Positions 55,507 to 64,000 of a stretch of 64,000 nucleotides of DNA are shown piece by piece. The notes under the pieces were generated by a model. That model saw only the letters and a program-made list of their open reading frames with translations. It was not told where the DNA came from and searched no databases. Numbering within the stretch: position 1 is the stretch's first letter; each line of letters starts with the position of its first letter. The stretch is from Roseobacter weihaiensis (GTDB lineage Bacteria; Pseudomonadota; Alphaproteobacteria; Rhodobacterales; Rhodobacteraceae): the NCBI RefSeq assembly GCF_020622345.1, contig NZ_JACNMO010000001.1, positions 62,001 to 126,000 of the forward strand, read 5' to 3'. A program made the position numbers and the translations under genes.

Positions 55507-56665
55507 CAGGATGGGTCGCGGCACTGCGGCCCAGGGCCGGCACCAGCAAAAGGGCTGTGACGACCATGATCCCGGCGATGAGGATGAAACCCGCCCGCAG
55601 ACCCAGCGCCTCGGAGGTAAAACCCATCAGCGGGGGCCCAAAGAAGTAGGCTCCGTAACCCATGACCGACACCCTGCTGATGGCGTCCAGCCGCGCCTCC
55701 GGGGCGACCGTGCGGCCGATCAGGGCAAGGGCCAGCGGCGCCACAACCGAGACGCCGATCCCCGCAAGGCCAAAGCCCAGATAAGCGACTGTCAGGCTGG
55801 GGGCGCTGCCCGCCAGCGCAAGCCCTGCCGCAGAAACCAGCGCCGCGATCCCCATCAGTTTCAGCTCGGGCAGATGGCGGGACAGGAAATGCCCTGCAAG
55901 CCGCCCGACGCCCATGGTCAGGCCGAGGATCGCCGGCCCCAGCGCGCCTTCGGAGGCATCCCCGCCCAACGTGCGTTCCAGATGCAGCGCGGACCAGCCT
56001 TCGGCACTGGCTTCGACCAGAAAGGCCACCAACACCACAGCACCCCCCAGCACGGTCAAGAGCCGCGCCACGGACACCGAGGCGCGCGCCTCCGATGCAG
56101 AGACGGGTTTTGGTTTGCTGGCAGGCTCGATCATCACCCAGGCCAGCGAGAGGGTAATGACCCCCAGCAACGCGAAGATCTCGACCGGGGTCCAGCCCAG
56201 CTCCCGGAACGCCCCGGTCGCAAAGGCGGCGGCGGCGTAGGCCAGCGAATAACACGCGTGGTTGAGGTTCATTAGAGGGCGACCAGAGGCTTGCTCGGCC
56301 TCCGAAATGCGTACATTGGCCAGCACATCGACGACCCCCGCCGCAATGGACGCCACGATCATGGCCAGCGTAAAGGTGACCAGCCCCGAGGACGCCCCGG
56401 CCCCGATCATACCCGAAACCACTATCAAAGAGAAAAACGGCAGCGCCAGGCGGCCTGCCACGCGGTCGGCAAAGGGGGCAACCCACATTGCCGCTACAGC
56501 GGCCAGCGAAGCCAGCAGCATCGCCGCCCCGTACACACCGTCCGAGGCCGAGATCGCCTGCTTGATGACCGGCATCTGCGCAAAGAACGCAGCCCAGGCC
56601 GACGCCATAAGGGCAAAGCCCATCAGCGGTTTGCGCGACACCCAAAGATCGGTTAACAGTCCCAT
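55493..56665 (-). CDS. Major facilitator superfamily transporter
   Basis: A 390-residue membrane protein with about twelve helices in two halves. The inter-helix loop [17 protein letters not shown] (near residue 65) matches the MFS loop 2-3 motif; [11 protein letters not shown] is its equivalent in the second half. Substrate unknown; related carriers are annotated as sugar or drug exporters. ATG at 56665 is used. Another long frame on the same strand in this region is a GC-rich shadow. Confidence 0.85.
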   Translation of the reverse strand: MGLLTDLWVSRKPLMGFALMASAWAAFFAQMPVIKQAISASDGVYGAAMLLASLAAVAAMWVAPFADRVAGRLALPFFSLIVVSGMIGAGASSGLVTFTLAMIVASIAAGVVDVLANVRISEAEQASGRPLMNLNHACYSLAYAAAAFATGAFRELGWTPVEIFALLGVITLSLAWVMIEPASKPKPVSASEARASVSVARLLTVLGGAVVLVAFLVEASAEGWSALHLERTLGGDASEGALGPAILGLTMGVGRLAGHFLSRHLPELKLMGIAALVSAAGLALAGSAPSLTVAYLGFGLAGIGVSVVAPLALALIGRTVAPEARLDAISRVSVMGYGAYFFGPPLMGFTSEALGLRAGFILIAGIMVVTALLLVPALGRSAATHPVRDV

Positions 56666-56814
56666 CCCATTTCCCTGACACGCGCAGAGGAAACCCACAA
56701 GACGGGCGATCTCAAAAACCCTCTTTCCAAGAGGACAAAAGCGGTCTATACGCGCGGCTTCACGCGGGGCTACAGCCTTGGAGGAGCCCCGCCTTTACAT
56801 ATTGGAGAGTATCA

Positions 56815-57462
56815 ATGGCTGGAGAAATTCCGGATCTTGTCGCTCAGGAACGGACGGGGACAGGCAAGGGCGCCGCTCGTCAGGCACGTCGCAACGGCAT
56901 GGTTCCTGGCATCGTATTTGGTGGCGAGACGGACCCGTTGCCCATCAACATTCCGTTCAACGTGCTGATCAAAAAACTGCGGGCCGGTCGGTTTAAGTCG
57001 ACCCTGTTCAACATGAAAGTTGAGGGTCACGATGATGTGCGGGTGATTTGCCGCGACGTCCAGCGTCATGTGGTCAAGGATCTGCCGACACATATCGACT
57101 TCATGCGTCTCAAGCGCACCACCAAGATCAACCTCTTCATCGCGGTTGAAGTGGAGGGAGAAGACGTGGCCCCCGGCCTGAAAAAGGGTGGTGTTCTGAC
57201 GCTGATCCGCCCCGAAGTCGAACTGATCGTGACCGCGGGCGATATCCCCGATCACATCACCATCGACATCTCCGAGATGGAGATCGGCGACAATATCACG
57301 ATCTCGTCGGTCACCTTGCCCGAAGGCGCAAAGCCAACGATCGACCGTGACTTTGTGATTGCGCAACTCTCTGCCCCTGCTGGCCTGTCGTCTTCTGACG
57401 ACGAGGACGAGGATGAGAGCGAAGACGCCCCAGAGGCAGAAGCAGAAGCAACAGAAGAGTAA
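56815..57462 (+). CDS. rplY: Ribosomal protein L25/Ctc
   Basis: The 215-residue protein is the long, two-domain form: L25-like N-terminus ([20 protein letters not shown]) that binds 5S rRNA, and a C-terminal beta domain ([14 protein letters not shown]). It ends in an acidic tail ([18 protein letters not shown]). It precedes pth with a terminator between, a common order. Confidence 0.95.
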   Translation: MAGEIPDLVAQERTGTGKGAARQARRNGMVPGIVFGGETDPLPINIPFNVLIKKLRAGRFKSTLFNMKVEGHDDVRVICRDVQRHVVKDLPTHIDFMRLKRTTKINLFIAVEVEGEDVAPGLKKGGVLTLIRPEVELIVTAGDIPDHITIDISEMEIGDNITISSVTLPEGAKPTIDRDFVIAQLSAPAGLSSSDDEDEDESEDAPEAEAEATEE

Positions 57463-57485
57463 GCTTCGAAGCAGAAAACTGTTGG

Positions 57486-57519
57486 ATACGGGGCCCTTTG
57501 CGGCCCCGTATTTCGTTTC
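57486..57519 (+). terminator. Rho-independent terminator after rplY
   Basis: ATACGGGGCC (57486-57495) pairs perfectly with GGCCCCGTAT (57502-57511), loop of six, then TTCGTTT. It lies 24 bases past rplY and 45 bases before pth. Confidence 0.85.
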
Positions 57520-57563
57520 CGGGATGGCTGCGCTATGCTGCGCTGCAGTATAGGAGCAAAGGC

Positions 57564-58262
57564 ATGAAACTGATCGTGGGCTTGGGCAACCCCGGCCCGA
57601 AATATGCAGGTCACCGGCACAACATCGGATTTATGGCCCTGGACCGGATCGCCGCTGACCATGGCTTTGCGCCGTGGAAAGGCAAGCATCAGGGCAGCCT
57701 CAGTGAGGGGCGCTTCGGGTCGGAGCGGGCAGTATTGCTCAAGCCCGAGACGTTCATGAACAACTCCGGCCAATCGGTGCAGGCCGCCATGCGCTTTTAC
57801 AAGCTGGACCCCGCGGATGTCGTCGTGCTGCATGACGAGATTGATCTGGCCCCGCGCAAGGTCAAGTACAAGGTCGGCGGCGGGCATGCCGGTCATAACG
57901 GGCTGCGGTCGATTCACGCCCATATCGGTCCCGAGTATGCCCGCGTGCGGCTCGGCGTTGGCCATCCCGGTCACAAGGACCGCGTGCCGGGTTATGTCCT
58001 GCATGATTTCTCCAAGGCAGACCAGGACTGGCTGGACGATGTTCTGCGCGGCGTCAGCGACGGCGCCCCCTATCTGGCATCCGGAGATGCTGCAAAATTC
58101 AGCAATGCGGTGGCCTTGCGCACGGCACCCGCACGCTCCGGCACGGGCGAAAAGAAACCTGCACAGAAGCCGGCCGCAAATCCTGCCCCGGACGCCACGC
58201 CGCCCGCACCCAAGACCGAGCCCCGATCCGCCCTGCAAAGGCTGGTGGAGCGCTTCAAGTGA
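57564..58262 (+). CDS. pth: Peptidyl-tRNA hydrolase
   Basis: The 232-residue enzyme releases tRNA from stalled peptidyl-tRNA. KLIVGLGNPGPKYAGHRHNIGF opens it with the catalytic His (near 20); later FMNNSGQSVQ, VVLHDEIDLAPRKVKYK and GGGHAGHNGLRSI are family motifs. The last 45 residues are a Pro/Ala/Lys-rich tail beyond the usual length. AGGAG precedes ATG 57564. Its stop overlaps the next start (GTGA). Confidence 0.95.
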   Translation: MKLIVGLGNPGPKYAGHRHNIGFMALDRIAADHGFAPWKGKHQGSLSEGRFGSERAVLLKPETFMNNSGQSVQAAMRFYKLDPADVVVLHDEIDLAPRKVKYKVGGGHAGHNGLRSIHAHIGPEYARVRLGVGHPGHKDRVPGYVLHDFSKADQDWLDDVLRGVSDGAPYLASGDAAKFSNAVALRTAPARSGTGEKKPAQKPAANPAPDATPPAPKTEPRSALQRLVERFK

Positions 58263-59299
58263 CACTCTCGGAGGCTTTCGAGTATCAGGCCATCAGTTGC
58301 GCCCGGCTGGGGTCCCCTTTCATGGGGCAGCTCTTTGATTTGCTGGCGGATTGCTGGCCGGAAAAAAGCACACTCGGCAGGCGGTTTGCAGCGTTTTCAG
58401 GGGATGTCGGTCCGGCCGGGGCATCTCTGCCGCTACGCATTGCGGGTGGCCTGCATGCGCTTGTGCTCAGCGGACGGGCGCCTGACCTGGCAGCGGTCTA
58501 CCCGCCTGAGGCATCCTCGGATGCGGCGCTGCGGGTGGCCGTTCTGTCCGCGCTTTCGGCACATGAGGCGTTTTTGCTCGATTGGGTGGAAAGCCCGCCC
58601 CAGACCAATGAGGTGCGCAGGTCCGCTGCCCTGATCGCAGGTGCAACAGTGCTCGCGGGACGGTTCGACCTGCCGGTCTGGCTATCCGAGCTTGGCGCCA
58701 GCGGTGGGCTGAACCTGATGTGGGACCACTATGCGCTGGATCTCGGGGCCCTCACCCTTGGGGCCTCAGACCCTGTTCTGAGCCTGAAACCTGAGTGGCG
58801 CGGCCCCCTGCCCCAGCCCGAGCTGCCAGTGGTTGCGGCGCGCGCCGGTGTTGATCTCAACCCGCTCAATCCGGCTAATCCGCAGGACCTGCTGCGCCTG
58901 ACTGCCTTTCTTTGGCCGGATCAGCCCGACAGGTTGGCCCTGACCCGAGCCGCAGCCGCGATCATGAAGGCCCCTCTGCATCGCGGCGATGCCATCGCCT
59001 GGCTGGGCCGGCGCCTGACGCACGCACCGGATGCTCATCTGCATCTGATCCAGCACACCGTGGCCTGGCAATACTTTCCAAAAGACGTCCAGGCGCGGGG
59101 TCGCGCGATGATCGAGGAGGCGGGCGCTGCGGCTACATACACGCGTCCTGTGGCCTGGCTTTCGATGGAGACAGATGGAGACATGACAGGCGGCATCGGC
59201 GCGGCCCTCGTGCTCAGGCTCTGGCCCGGTGATGTGACGCTGTCACTGGGGCGGGCAGATTTTCACGGACGCTGGGTTCACTGGACGGGGTCGGCGTAG
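58259..59299 (+). CDS. DUF2332 family protein
   Basis: The 346-residue protein matches DUF2332: AFEYQAISCARLGSPFMGQL (residues 5-24), the central ELGASGGLNLMWDHY and the C-terminal LHLIQHTVAWQYFP. The ELGASGGLNL segment suggests a nucleotide-binding fold. No activity is known. GTG at 58259 overlaps the pth stop. Confidence 0.85.
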   Translation: MTLSEAFEYQAISCARLGSPFMGQLFDLLADCWPEKSTLGRRFAAFSGDVGPAGASLPLRIAGGLHALVLSGRAPDLAAVYPPEASSDAALRVAVLSALSAHEAFLLDWVESPPQTNEVRRSAALIAGATVLAGRFDLPVWLSELGASGGLNLMWDHYALDLGALTLGASDPVLSLKPEWRGPLPQPELPVVAARAGVDLNPLNPANPQDLLRLTAFLWPDQPDRLALTRAAAAIMKAPLHRGDAIAWLGRRLTHAPDAHLHLIQHTVAWQYFPKDVQARGRAMIEEAGAAATYTRPVAWLSMETDGDMTGGIGAALVLRLWPGDVTLSLGRADFHGRWVHWTGSA

Positions 59300-59378
59300 C
59301 CGCCGGGCAGCGCGGCGTTGGCCATCGTGCCACCGGACCCTATGTTATGACAGGGCAAACAACAAAAGGGAGACCGGG

Positions 59379-59789
59379 ATGGAACAGGACGACAGCGTGA
59401 ATGTTCTGGGTGAACGCCTGGCCCTTTGCGGCAGCGATCCAGTCACCGGTTTTTTCCGGGACGGGCACTGCAACACCTGCGCGGCGGACCGCGGCAACCA
59501 CACCGTCTGTGCGGTGATGACCGACGAGTTTCTCGCCTTTTCCAAATATGTGGGAAACGATCTGAGCACGCCGCGCCCCGAATTCGGGTTCGAGGGCCTG
59601 AAGGCCGGAGACAGCTGGTGCTTATGTGCGGGGCGGTTTTTACAGGCCCATGACGAGGGCTGCGCGCCGCAAGTGTATCTGGCCGCGACGCACAGGCGCG
59701 CCCTTGAGATCGTGCCGCTGGAGGTGCTCAAGGATCATGCGACCCCAGGTCCGGGCACCAGGGACCGGCGCACCGGGCCCGACCTCTAG
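59379..59789 (+). CDS. DUF2237 family protein
   Basis: A 136-residue protein with the DUF2237 pattern: NVLGERLALCGSDPVTGFFRDG, HTVCAVMTDEFLAFSKYVGN and WCLCAGRFLQA. It holds several conserved Cys (near 17, 31, 34, 44, 81, 83). Function is unknown; a metal or redox role is possible. The Arg/Gly/Pro-rich tail is extra. It is followed on the opposite strand by the glycosidase-like gene. Confidence 0.82.
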   Translation: MEQDDSVNVLGERLALCGSDPVTGFFRDGHCNTCAADRGNHTVCAVMTDEFLAFSKYVGNDLSTPRPEFGFEGLKAGDSWCLCAGRFLQAHDEGCAPQVYLAATHRRALEIVPLEVLKDHATPGPGTRDRRTGPDL

Positions 59790-59851
59790 GCTGCGCTCGC
59801 TTCGGGCGCGCACAATCATCGTAACCCTGTGGCTCTTGGGCCAACAGCGCC

Positions 59852-60901
59852 TCATTCACCCTGCATGCAGGGCAGCACATCTTCGGCGAAATACGGTTCT
59901 TGATTCGACCAGAACATGTAGTCGACCTTCAGGAAATCATCTGCGAAAGCGTGCAGCAAAGGCACGATGTTCTGCCTGTCGGTCACGCGTTTCTGGGTAT
60001 TGGTCTGGCCGATATAATTACCGTCCTGCACCGCGATGCCGAGGGGCGCGGTAAAGCTTTGCTCATGCATCATCGCCAGCGCATGGTTGAGCTGCCCTTT
60101 GCGCTGCACCATCAGATCAGGCGCGCCCAGACCGACGCCAATCTCTTCGCCGAACGCATAGATGCCGCGCAGAAACCCCTCATCCTCCCACGGCAGCCAT
60201 TCGCCCGGCATGAAGTTTGCGTATTGCAGGGTGGTGACGCTGGGAAACGCGGTTTTGAGCGCACGCATGTTGGTCTTCAGCGCCTCGGCATAGGGAGCGG
60301 GAGAAAAGCTGGGGTCGGTTTCCATCGACACCCCGATGATGGATTCCTGCAGGTTGATGCCCGCGATCACGCCGTCAAACTCCGCACCCAGAGCATCAAG
60401 CAATGCGGCAAAGCGCGCCTGAACCTCGGGCGACCAGCGCTTTGCCACCCAGCCCTCTATCTCGCCCGTGTCGAGATACTGCGCCGTCACCCCACCGCCG
60501 TACGCCGCGTCAAGCAGGTAATCCGGCACCGGCTTGAAATCCGGGTTGAAGGAGGCATCCTGCAACTGCAGGAACAGCATCTTTCCAAAACTGTTCAGAT
60601 ACGCGATATCCGCGCGGATTTCAGAGAAATCATAGACGCCCCTTTGGGGTTCCAGCTGACGCCAGGGATACATGATCTGCGCTCCCTCAAACCGGGCGGA
60701 CGTCAGTAGCGGGTGCCCCCGCACGGCGTCCCGGTCCCGCGCGAAATAGACAAAATGCGTGATGTCGGTGTCCGCGATAGGGCACGTGGCCTGCGCGTAA
60801 GCCTCGTGCGCGTTGAGATAGCGCTCTGCCGGATTGTCCGAAGCCTGGGCAGTGCCGCAGGCGCAGCAGATCGAAAGCGCGCGCGCGAAACGAGATGTCA
60901 T
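59852..60901 (-). CDS. Putative exported glycoside hydrolase-like protein
   Basis: The 349-residue protein has a short signal-like start (RALSICCACGTAQA) and a TIM-barrel-like body. YPWRQLEPQRGVYDFSEIRADI (split over about residues 77-98) is the substrate-site pattern of barrel glycosidases; GINLQESIIGVSMETD may hold the acid/base glutamate. No family was identified with confidence. It is the only gene between the DUF2237 gene and trpB, on the same strand as trpB. Confidence 0.6.
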   Translation of the reverse strand: MTSRFARALSICCACGTAQASDNPAERYLNAHEAYAQATCPIADTDITHFVYFARDRDAVRGHPLLTSARFEGAQIMYPWRQLEPQRGVYDFSEIRADIAYLNSFGKMLFLQLQDASFNPDFKPVPDYLLDAAYGGGVTAQYLDTGEIEGWVAKRWSPEVQARFAALLDALGAEFDGVIAGINLQESIIGVSMETDPSFSPAPYAEALKTNMRALKTAFPSVTTLQYANFMPGEWLPWEDEGFLRGIYAFGEEIGVGLGAPDLMVQRKGQLNHALAMMHEQSFTAPLGIAVQDGNYIGQTNTQKRVTDRQNIVPLLHAFADDFLKVDYMFWSNQEPYFAEDVLPCMQGE

Positions 60902-60920
60902 ATAAAACCTTATCTGTGAT

Positions 60921-60949
60921 GGTGTCAGGGGACGTGCCCCGGTGTCACC
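60921..60949. terminator. Strong hairpin after trpB
   Basis: GGTG/CACC, CA/TG and GGGG/CCCC pair across one mismatch and a two-base bulge around a short loop. No T tract follows on the trpB strand, so termination by it is unproven. Confidence 0.4.
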
Positions 60950-61033
60950 TTAGATCTGATGTTCCGCCAACCCGGTCAAACGAAAAAGACAGGGGCGGCA
61001 GGCTTCCACAGACCAAGGACCGCGACCCGACCG

Positions 61034-62266
61034 TTAGGCGAATTCGCCCATCTCGAAACCAAGCGCCTTGGCGACGGTAAAGATGTCCTTGTCGCCGCGT
61101 CCGCACATGTTCATGCAGAGGATATGATCCTTGGGCAGCTCCGGTGCGATCTTCATCACATGAGCCAGGGCGTGGCTGGGTTCCAGCGCCGGAATGATGC
61201 CTTCCAACTCGCAGCAGAGCTGAAACGCCTCCAGCGCCTCCTTGTCGGTGATCGCGACATATTGTGCCCGCCCGACGTCATGCAGCCAGGCGTGTTCGGG
61301 TCCGATACCCGGATAATCCAGCCCCGCCGAGATTGAGAACCCTTCGAGGATTTGCCCGTCATCATCCTGCAGCAGATAGGTGCGATTGCCGTGCAGCACG
61401 CCGGGTCGTCCGCCGGTGAGGGAGGCGCAATGCTCCATCTTGGCATTGACGCCCTTGCCCCCGGCCTCGACCCCGATGATGCCGACATCTTTGTCGTCGA
61501 GAAAGGGATAGAACAGCCCCATCGCATTGGACCCGCCGCCGATGGCCGCGATCAACGTGTCGGGCAATCGCCCTTCGGCGGCCGTCATCTGCTCACGCAC
61601 TTCCTTGCCAATGATCGACTGGAAATCCCGGACCATCGCCGGATAGGGATGCGGGCCCGCAACCGTGCCGATACAGTAGAACGTATCGCGCACATTCGTC
61701 ACCCAGTCGCGCAACGCGTCGTTCATGGCATCCTTGAGTGTGCCGCGTCCGGAGGTAACCGGGACTACTTCGGCCCCCAAAAGCTTCATGCGGAAGACAT
61801 TCGGCGCCTGACGCTCCACATCATGCGCGCCCATGTAGACGATGCATTTCAGCCCGAACTTGGCACAGACCGTCGCCGTCGCCACCCCATGCTGGCCCGC
61901 ACCTGTTTCGGCAATGATCCGGGTCTTGCCCATGCGGCGGGCGAGGATGATCTGGCCCAGCACGTTGTTGATCTTATGTGCGCCCGTGTGGTTCAGCTCG
62001 TCCCGCTTCATGTAGACCTTGGCACCGCCCAGGTGGTCGGTCAGCCGTTCGGCCAGATACAGCGGGCTGGGACGGCCCACGTAATGGGTCCACAGATCAT
62101 GCATCTCGGCCCAGAAACTGTCGTCGGTCTTGGCGTGCTCGTATTGCTCTTCCAGCTCCAGGATCAGCGGCATCAGCGTCTCGGAGACAAAGCGCCCGCC
62201 AAAATCACCAAAGCGACCCCGCTCATCCGGGCCGGTCATGAAAGAGTTGAACAGATCATTGGCCAT
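61034..62266 (-). CDS. trpB: Tryptophan synthase beta chain
   Basis: The 410-residue PLP enzyme joins indole and serine to tryptophan. The PLP lysine is in [12 protein letters not shown] (near residue 93); [31 protein letters not shown] and MCGRGDKDI are other hallmarks. ATG at 62266 opens the conserved N-terminus (MANDLFNSF). It follows trpF with a 122-base gap on the minus strand. Confidence 0.97.
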   Translation of the reverse strand: MANDLFNSFMTGPDERGRFGDFGGRFVSETLMPLILELEEQYEHAKTDDSFWAEMHDLWTHYVGRPSPLYLAERLTDHLGGAKVYMKRDELNHTGAHKINNVLGQIILARRMGKTRIIAETGAGQHGVATATVCAKFGLKCIVYMGAHDVERQAPNVFRMKLLGAEVVPVTSGRGTLKDAMNDALRDWVTNVRDTFYCIGTVAGPHPYPAMVRDFQSIIGKEVREQMTAAEGRLPDTLIAAIGGGSNAMGLFYPFLDDKDVGIIGVEAGGKGVNAKMEHCASLTGGRPGVLHGNRTYLLQDDDGQILEGFSISAGLDYPGIGPEHAWLHDVGRAQYVAITDKEALEAFQLCCELEGIIPALEPSHALAHVMKIAPELPKDHILCMNMCGRGDKDIFTVAKALGFEMGEFA

Positions 62267-62388
62267 TGCGTACCCCTTTGTCCGATAGCTGCCCGTCTGA
62301 CTATCCCGCACCGTGATTGGAAACAAGGCGCTTTGACCGCCCCGCGACCGCGGCATTTTTGTCGGGCAGGCGGTTGTGGACCCCGCCG

Positions 62389-63036
62389 TCAGCCCCGCGC
62401 CGCCGCTACGAAATCGCGGATCATCCGAGGGTCTTTCCGCCCCGGCGCGCTTTCCACGCCAGAGGACACATCAACCTGCCGTGTGCCGGTCAACCGGATC
62501 GCCTCGTGCACGTTCTCCGGGGTCAGGCCACCCGCGAGCATCCAGGGTCTCGTCCAGTATCTGCGGTCCGCCAACAAGCGCCAGTCGAACGTCAGCCCAT
62601 TGCCGCCAGGCAGATCAGCCTCTTGCAGCGGTTTGGCATCAATCAGCAACTGATCGGCGATCGGGCTGAATTTATCAATTTCGTCAAGGTCTTCTGCGGC
62701 TGCAAGGCCAATTGCCTTCATCACCGGCAGACCATAGCGGGCCTTGACCTCCGCCACGCGTTCCGGTGTTTCGGCTCCGTGAAGCTGCAACATGTCAAGC
62801 GGGACCTGGCCGGTCAAGGCGTCCAGAAAGGCATCATCTGCATTCACCGTCAGCGCGACCTTGGCCACCCCCACAGGGGTTTCGACAGCCAGTGCCCGGG
62901 CCTGATCCAGTGTGACGTTGCGAGGTGACTTGGTAAAAAATGTAAAGCCGACGTAGCTCGCCCCTGCCCTGGCCGCCGCTTCGACGTGGGCAAGGTCGGA
63001 CAGCCCGCAGATTTTGACGGAAACGGTATTGCTCAT
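62389..63036 (-). CDS. trpF: Phosphoribosylanthranilate isomerase
   Basis: The 215-residue TIM barrel carries the catalytic Cys in VKICGLSDL (residues 7-15), an Asp in the second half, and phosphate loops GFTFF and [10 protein letters not shown]. It performs the Amadori step of tryptophan synthesis. ATG 63036 opens the conserved start. It is downstream of lapA on the same strand and upstream of trpB. Confidence 0.95.
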   Translation of the reverse strand: MSNTVSVKICGLSDLAHVEAAARAGASYVGFTFFTKSPRNVTLDQARALAVETPVGVAKVALTVNADDAFLDALTGQVPLDMLQLHGAETPERVAEVKARYGLPVMKAIGLAAAEDLDEIDKFSPIADQLLIDAKPLQEADLPGGNGLTFDWRLLADRRYWTRPWMLAGGLTPENVHEAIRLTGTRQVDVSSGVESAPGRKDPRMIRDFVAAARG

Positions 63037-63076
63037 GCGCTGCTTTGAGCACGGCAAGCCAAGCGGTGCAAGGGTG

Positions 63077-63427
63077 TCAGCCTGCTTCGTCCAGCAGGGC
63101 GAGCACCTCGTCCTTGCCCTCGTGCTTTTCACCCTTCAACCGCGTCACTTCACGCTCTAACCGGCGCCGTTCGCGGGCCTGACGGGCGGCCTCCGCCCGG
63201 TGGCCATGTTCGCGGATCCATTCCCAGACAAAACCGACGAAGAGCCCCACGACAATACCGCCGAAAATCACGATAAAGAGCGGCAGTTCGATCTGCGGGT
63301 TCATAGCAAACCAGCCCGCAACCTCGGTTGGGATCAATTGCAGAGACACCATGCCCCGGTTGGCCAGTGCCACGGCGATCAGCGCCACGCCAAAAACCGC
63401 AATCAGCGTGTATTTGATATAGCGCAT
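63077..63427 (-). CDS. LapA family (DUF1049) membrane protein
   Basis: A 116-residue protein with two membrane helices (about residues 5-22 and 49-69; [17 protein letters not shown]) and a basic coiled-coil tail ([20 protein letters not shown]). LapA-like proteins sit next to ihfB in many proteobacteria and are linked to envelope assembly. It overlaps the ihfB stop by one base (TGATG). Confidence 0.87.
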   Translation of the reverse strand: MRYIKYTLIAVFGVALIAVALANRGMVSLQLIPTEVAGWFAMNPQIELPLFIVIFGGIVVGLFVGFVWEWIREHGHRAEAARQARERRRLEREVTRLKGEKHEGKDEVLALLDEAG

Positions 63428-63711
63428 CAGGATTTCCCGTTGAGACGATCACGCAGCAGCTTGCCGGTCTTGAAGAAAGGCACGTGTTTCTCCTCCACAT
63501 GAACCGTCTCACCGGTCCGGGGGTTACGACCAATCCGCGCGTCGCGTTTCTTGACGGAAAAAGCGCCAAAGCCCCGGAGCTCCACCCGGTCGCCGCGTGC
63601 CATCGCGCCAGTTACTTCTTCGAAGATGGTGTTCACGATACGCTCAACATCACGCTGATAGAGATGTGGATTTTCATCTGCGATCTTTTGAATCAGCTCG
63701 GACCGGATCAT
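63427..63711 (-). CDS. ihfB: Integration host factor subunit beta
   Basis: The 94-residue DNA-bending protein begins [19 protein letters not shown] and carries [20 protein letters not shown] with the arm that ends in the intercalating Pro. It pairs with IhfA. It heads the ihfB-lapA-trpF-trpB cluster. Confidence 0.95.
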   Translation of the reverse strand: MIRSELIQKIADENPHLYQRDVERIVNTIFEEVTGAMARGDRVELRGFGAFSVKKRDARIGRNPRTGETVHVEEKHVPFFKTGKLLRDRLNGKS

Positions 63712-63799
63712 GGCAACATCCCTTTAATGGTTATCGGTGCTCTTGGCGCACCCCTGACGTGAACTATAGAAAGAAACAACGCTGTCGGAAAGTGAGCGC

Positions 63800-64000
63800 G
63801 TGGCCGAGTTTGATCTTTTTTGCCGCAGAACACGCTGTATTATAGCGCTTTTTTGCGCAGGCTTTTCGCTGTTAGCGATTGCCTGCCTGCAGGGTCATCA
63901 TGCCGCGACGCAGCGTAAGGGGATGATTCGGGGGCCGTCAGGAAGGTTCGATCACCCTTCAGAGCTGCTTTCGAAGAGATCGTTCAGATGCGGTACGAAC
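63800..64000 (+). CDS. Possible partial gene at the right edge
   Basis: A frame from GTG 63800 stays open to the edge and encodes a hydrophobic N-terminal stretch (CIIALFCAGFSLLAIACL) like a signal anchor, then RKGMIRGPSGRFDHP. No homology was recognised and no good ribosome binding site is seen. On the other strand a frame ending at 63952 (LFESSSEG then stop) competes with it. The 88 bases 63712-63799 hold the ihfB promoter. Confidence 0.25.
   Translation, partial: MAEFDLFCRRTRCIIALFCAGFSLLAIACLQGHHAATQRKGMIRGPSGRFDHPSELLSKRSFRCGTN

Noticed and set aside
55461-56681. 406-codon minus-strand frame rich in Gly, Cys and Arg
   Set aside because: It is a different frame of the MFS gene; the membrane-protein frame has the family motifs.

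Overview
The window is a gene-dense, GC-rich stretch of an alphaproteobacterial chromosome, most likely from the Roseobacter group of the Rhodobacteraceae. Supporting signs are the N-terminus of rpiA at the left edge, a phaR-phaP-phaC/phaZ storage locus, a VPLPA-type C-terminal sorting signal, a cobalt-type nitrile hydratase, ihfB-lapA-trpF-trpB in a row, and many small conserved families (DUF2842, DUF6524, DUF1194, DUF2237, DUF2332). No rRNA, tRNA, CRISPR array, prophage or intact insertion sequence was recognised. Species cannot be fixed from the sequence alone.

Layout. 0-10 kb: rpiA (partial), a glutathione transferase, serine deaminase, a DMT exporter, thiamine pyrophosphokinase, a 710-residue acidic protein of unknown role, purA and the nitrile hydratase operon. 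10-20 kb: secG, pyrG, a VPLPA-CTERM surface protein, a sulfotransferase, a 9-bp tandem repeat, a small exported protein translationally coupled to a polytopic chemoreceptor, rlmJ, two tandem TerB-like proteins and a PhnD-like protein with no signal peptide. 20-28 kb: a polar amino-acid or amine ABC importer followed by two glutamine-synthetase-like ligases, a class I amidotransferase and a DadA/PuuB-type oxidase, probably a gamma-glutamylated amine catabolic pathway. 28-33 kb: the polyhydroxybutyrate locus with two exact PhaR-type operators between phaP and phaC.

33-42 kb: two alpha/beta hydrolases, an ArsR-SRPBCC fusion regulator with a striking nested palindrome in front of it, a MAPEG pseudogene, thrS, then a bufferin-type copper metallophore (RiPP) operon bufA-bufB-bufC-doxX, an ArsC-like reductase and a cold shock protein. 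42-49 kb: a pilin-like protein with an acidic tail, a palindromic element, a DUF4145 gene broken by one amber codon, thyX, gloA, two tandem DUF1194 proteins, an LdtR-like MarR regulator, sdhE, an XRE regulator and aspartate aminotransferase. 49-64 kb: ychF, trpA, a MarR regulator with a Tat-exported nitroreductase and a 42-bp palindromic operator, lldD, a sulfotransferase-like protein, an MFS carrier, rplY-pth, DUF2332, DUF2237, a glycosidase-like protein, trpB, trpF, lapA and ihfB.

The best leads for something not fully described are the bufferin operon with its hairpin between precursor and enzymes, the exported-protein/chemoreceptor pair, the TerB-TerB-PhnD cassette, the two palindromic operators, and the two genes whose broken frames can be read through exactly (MAPEG and DUF4145).
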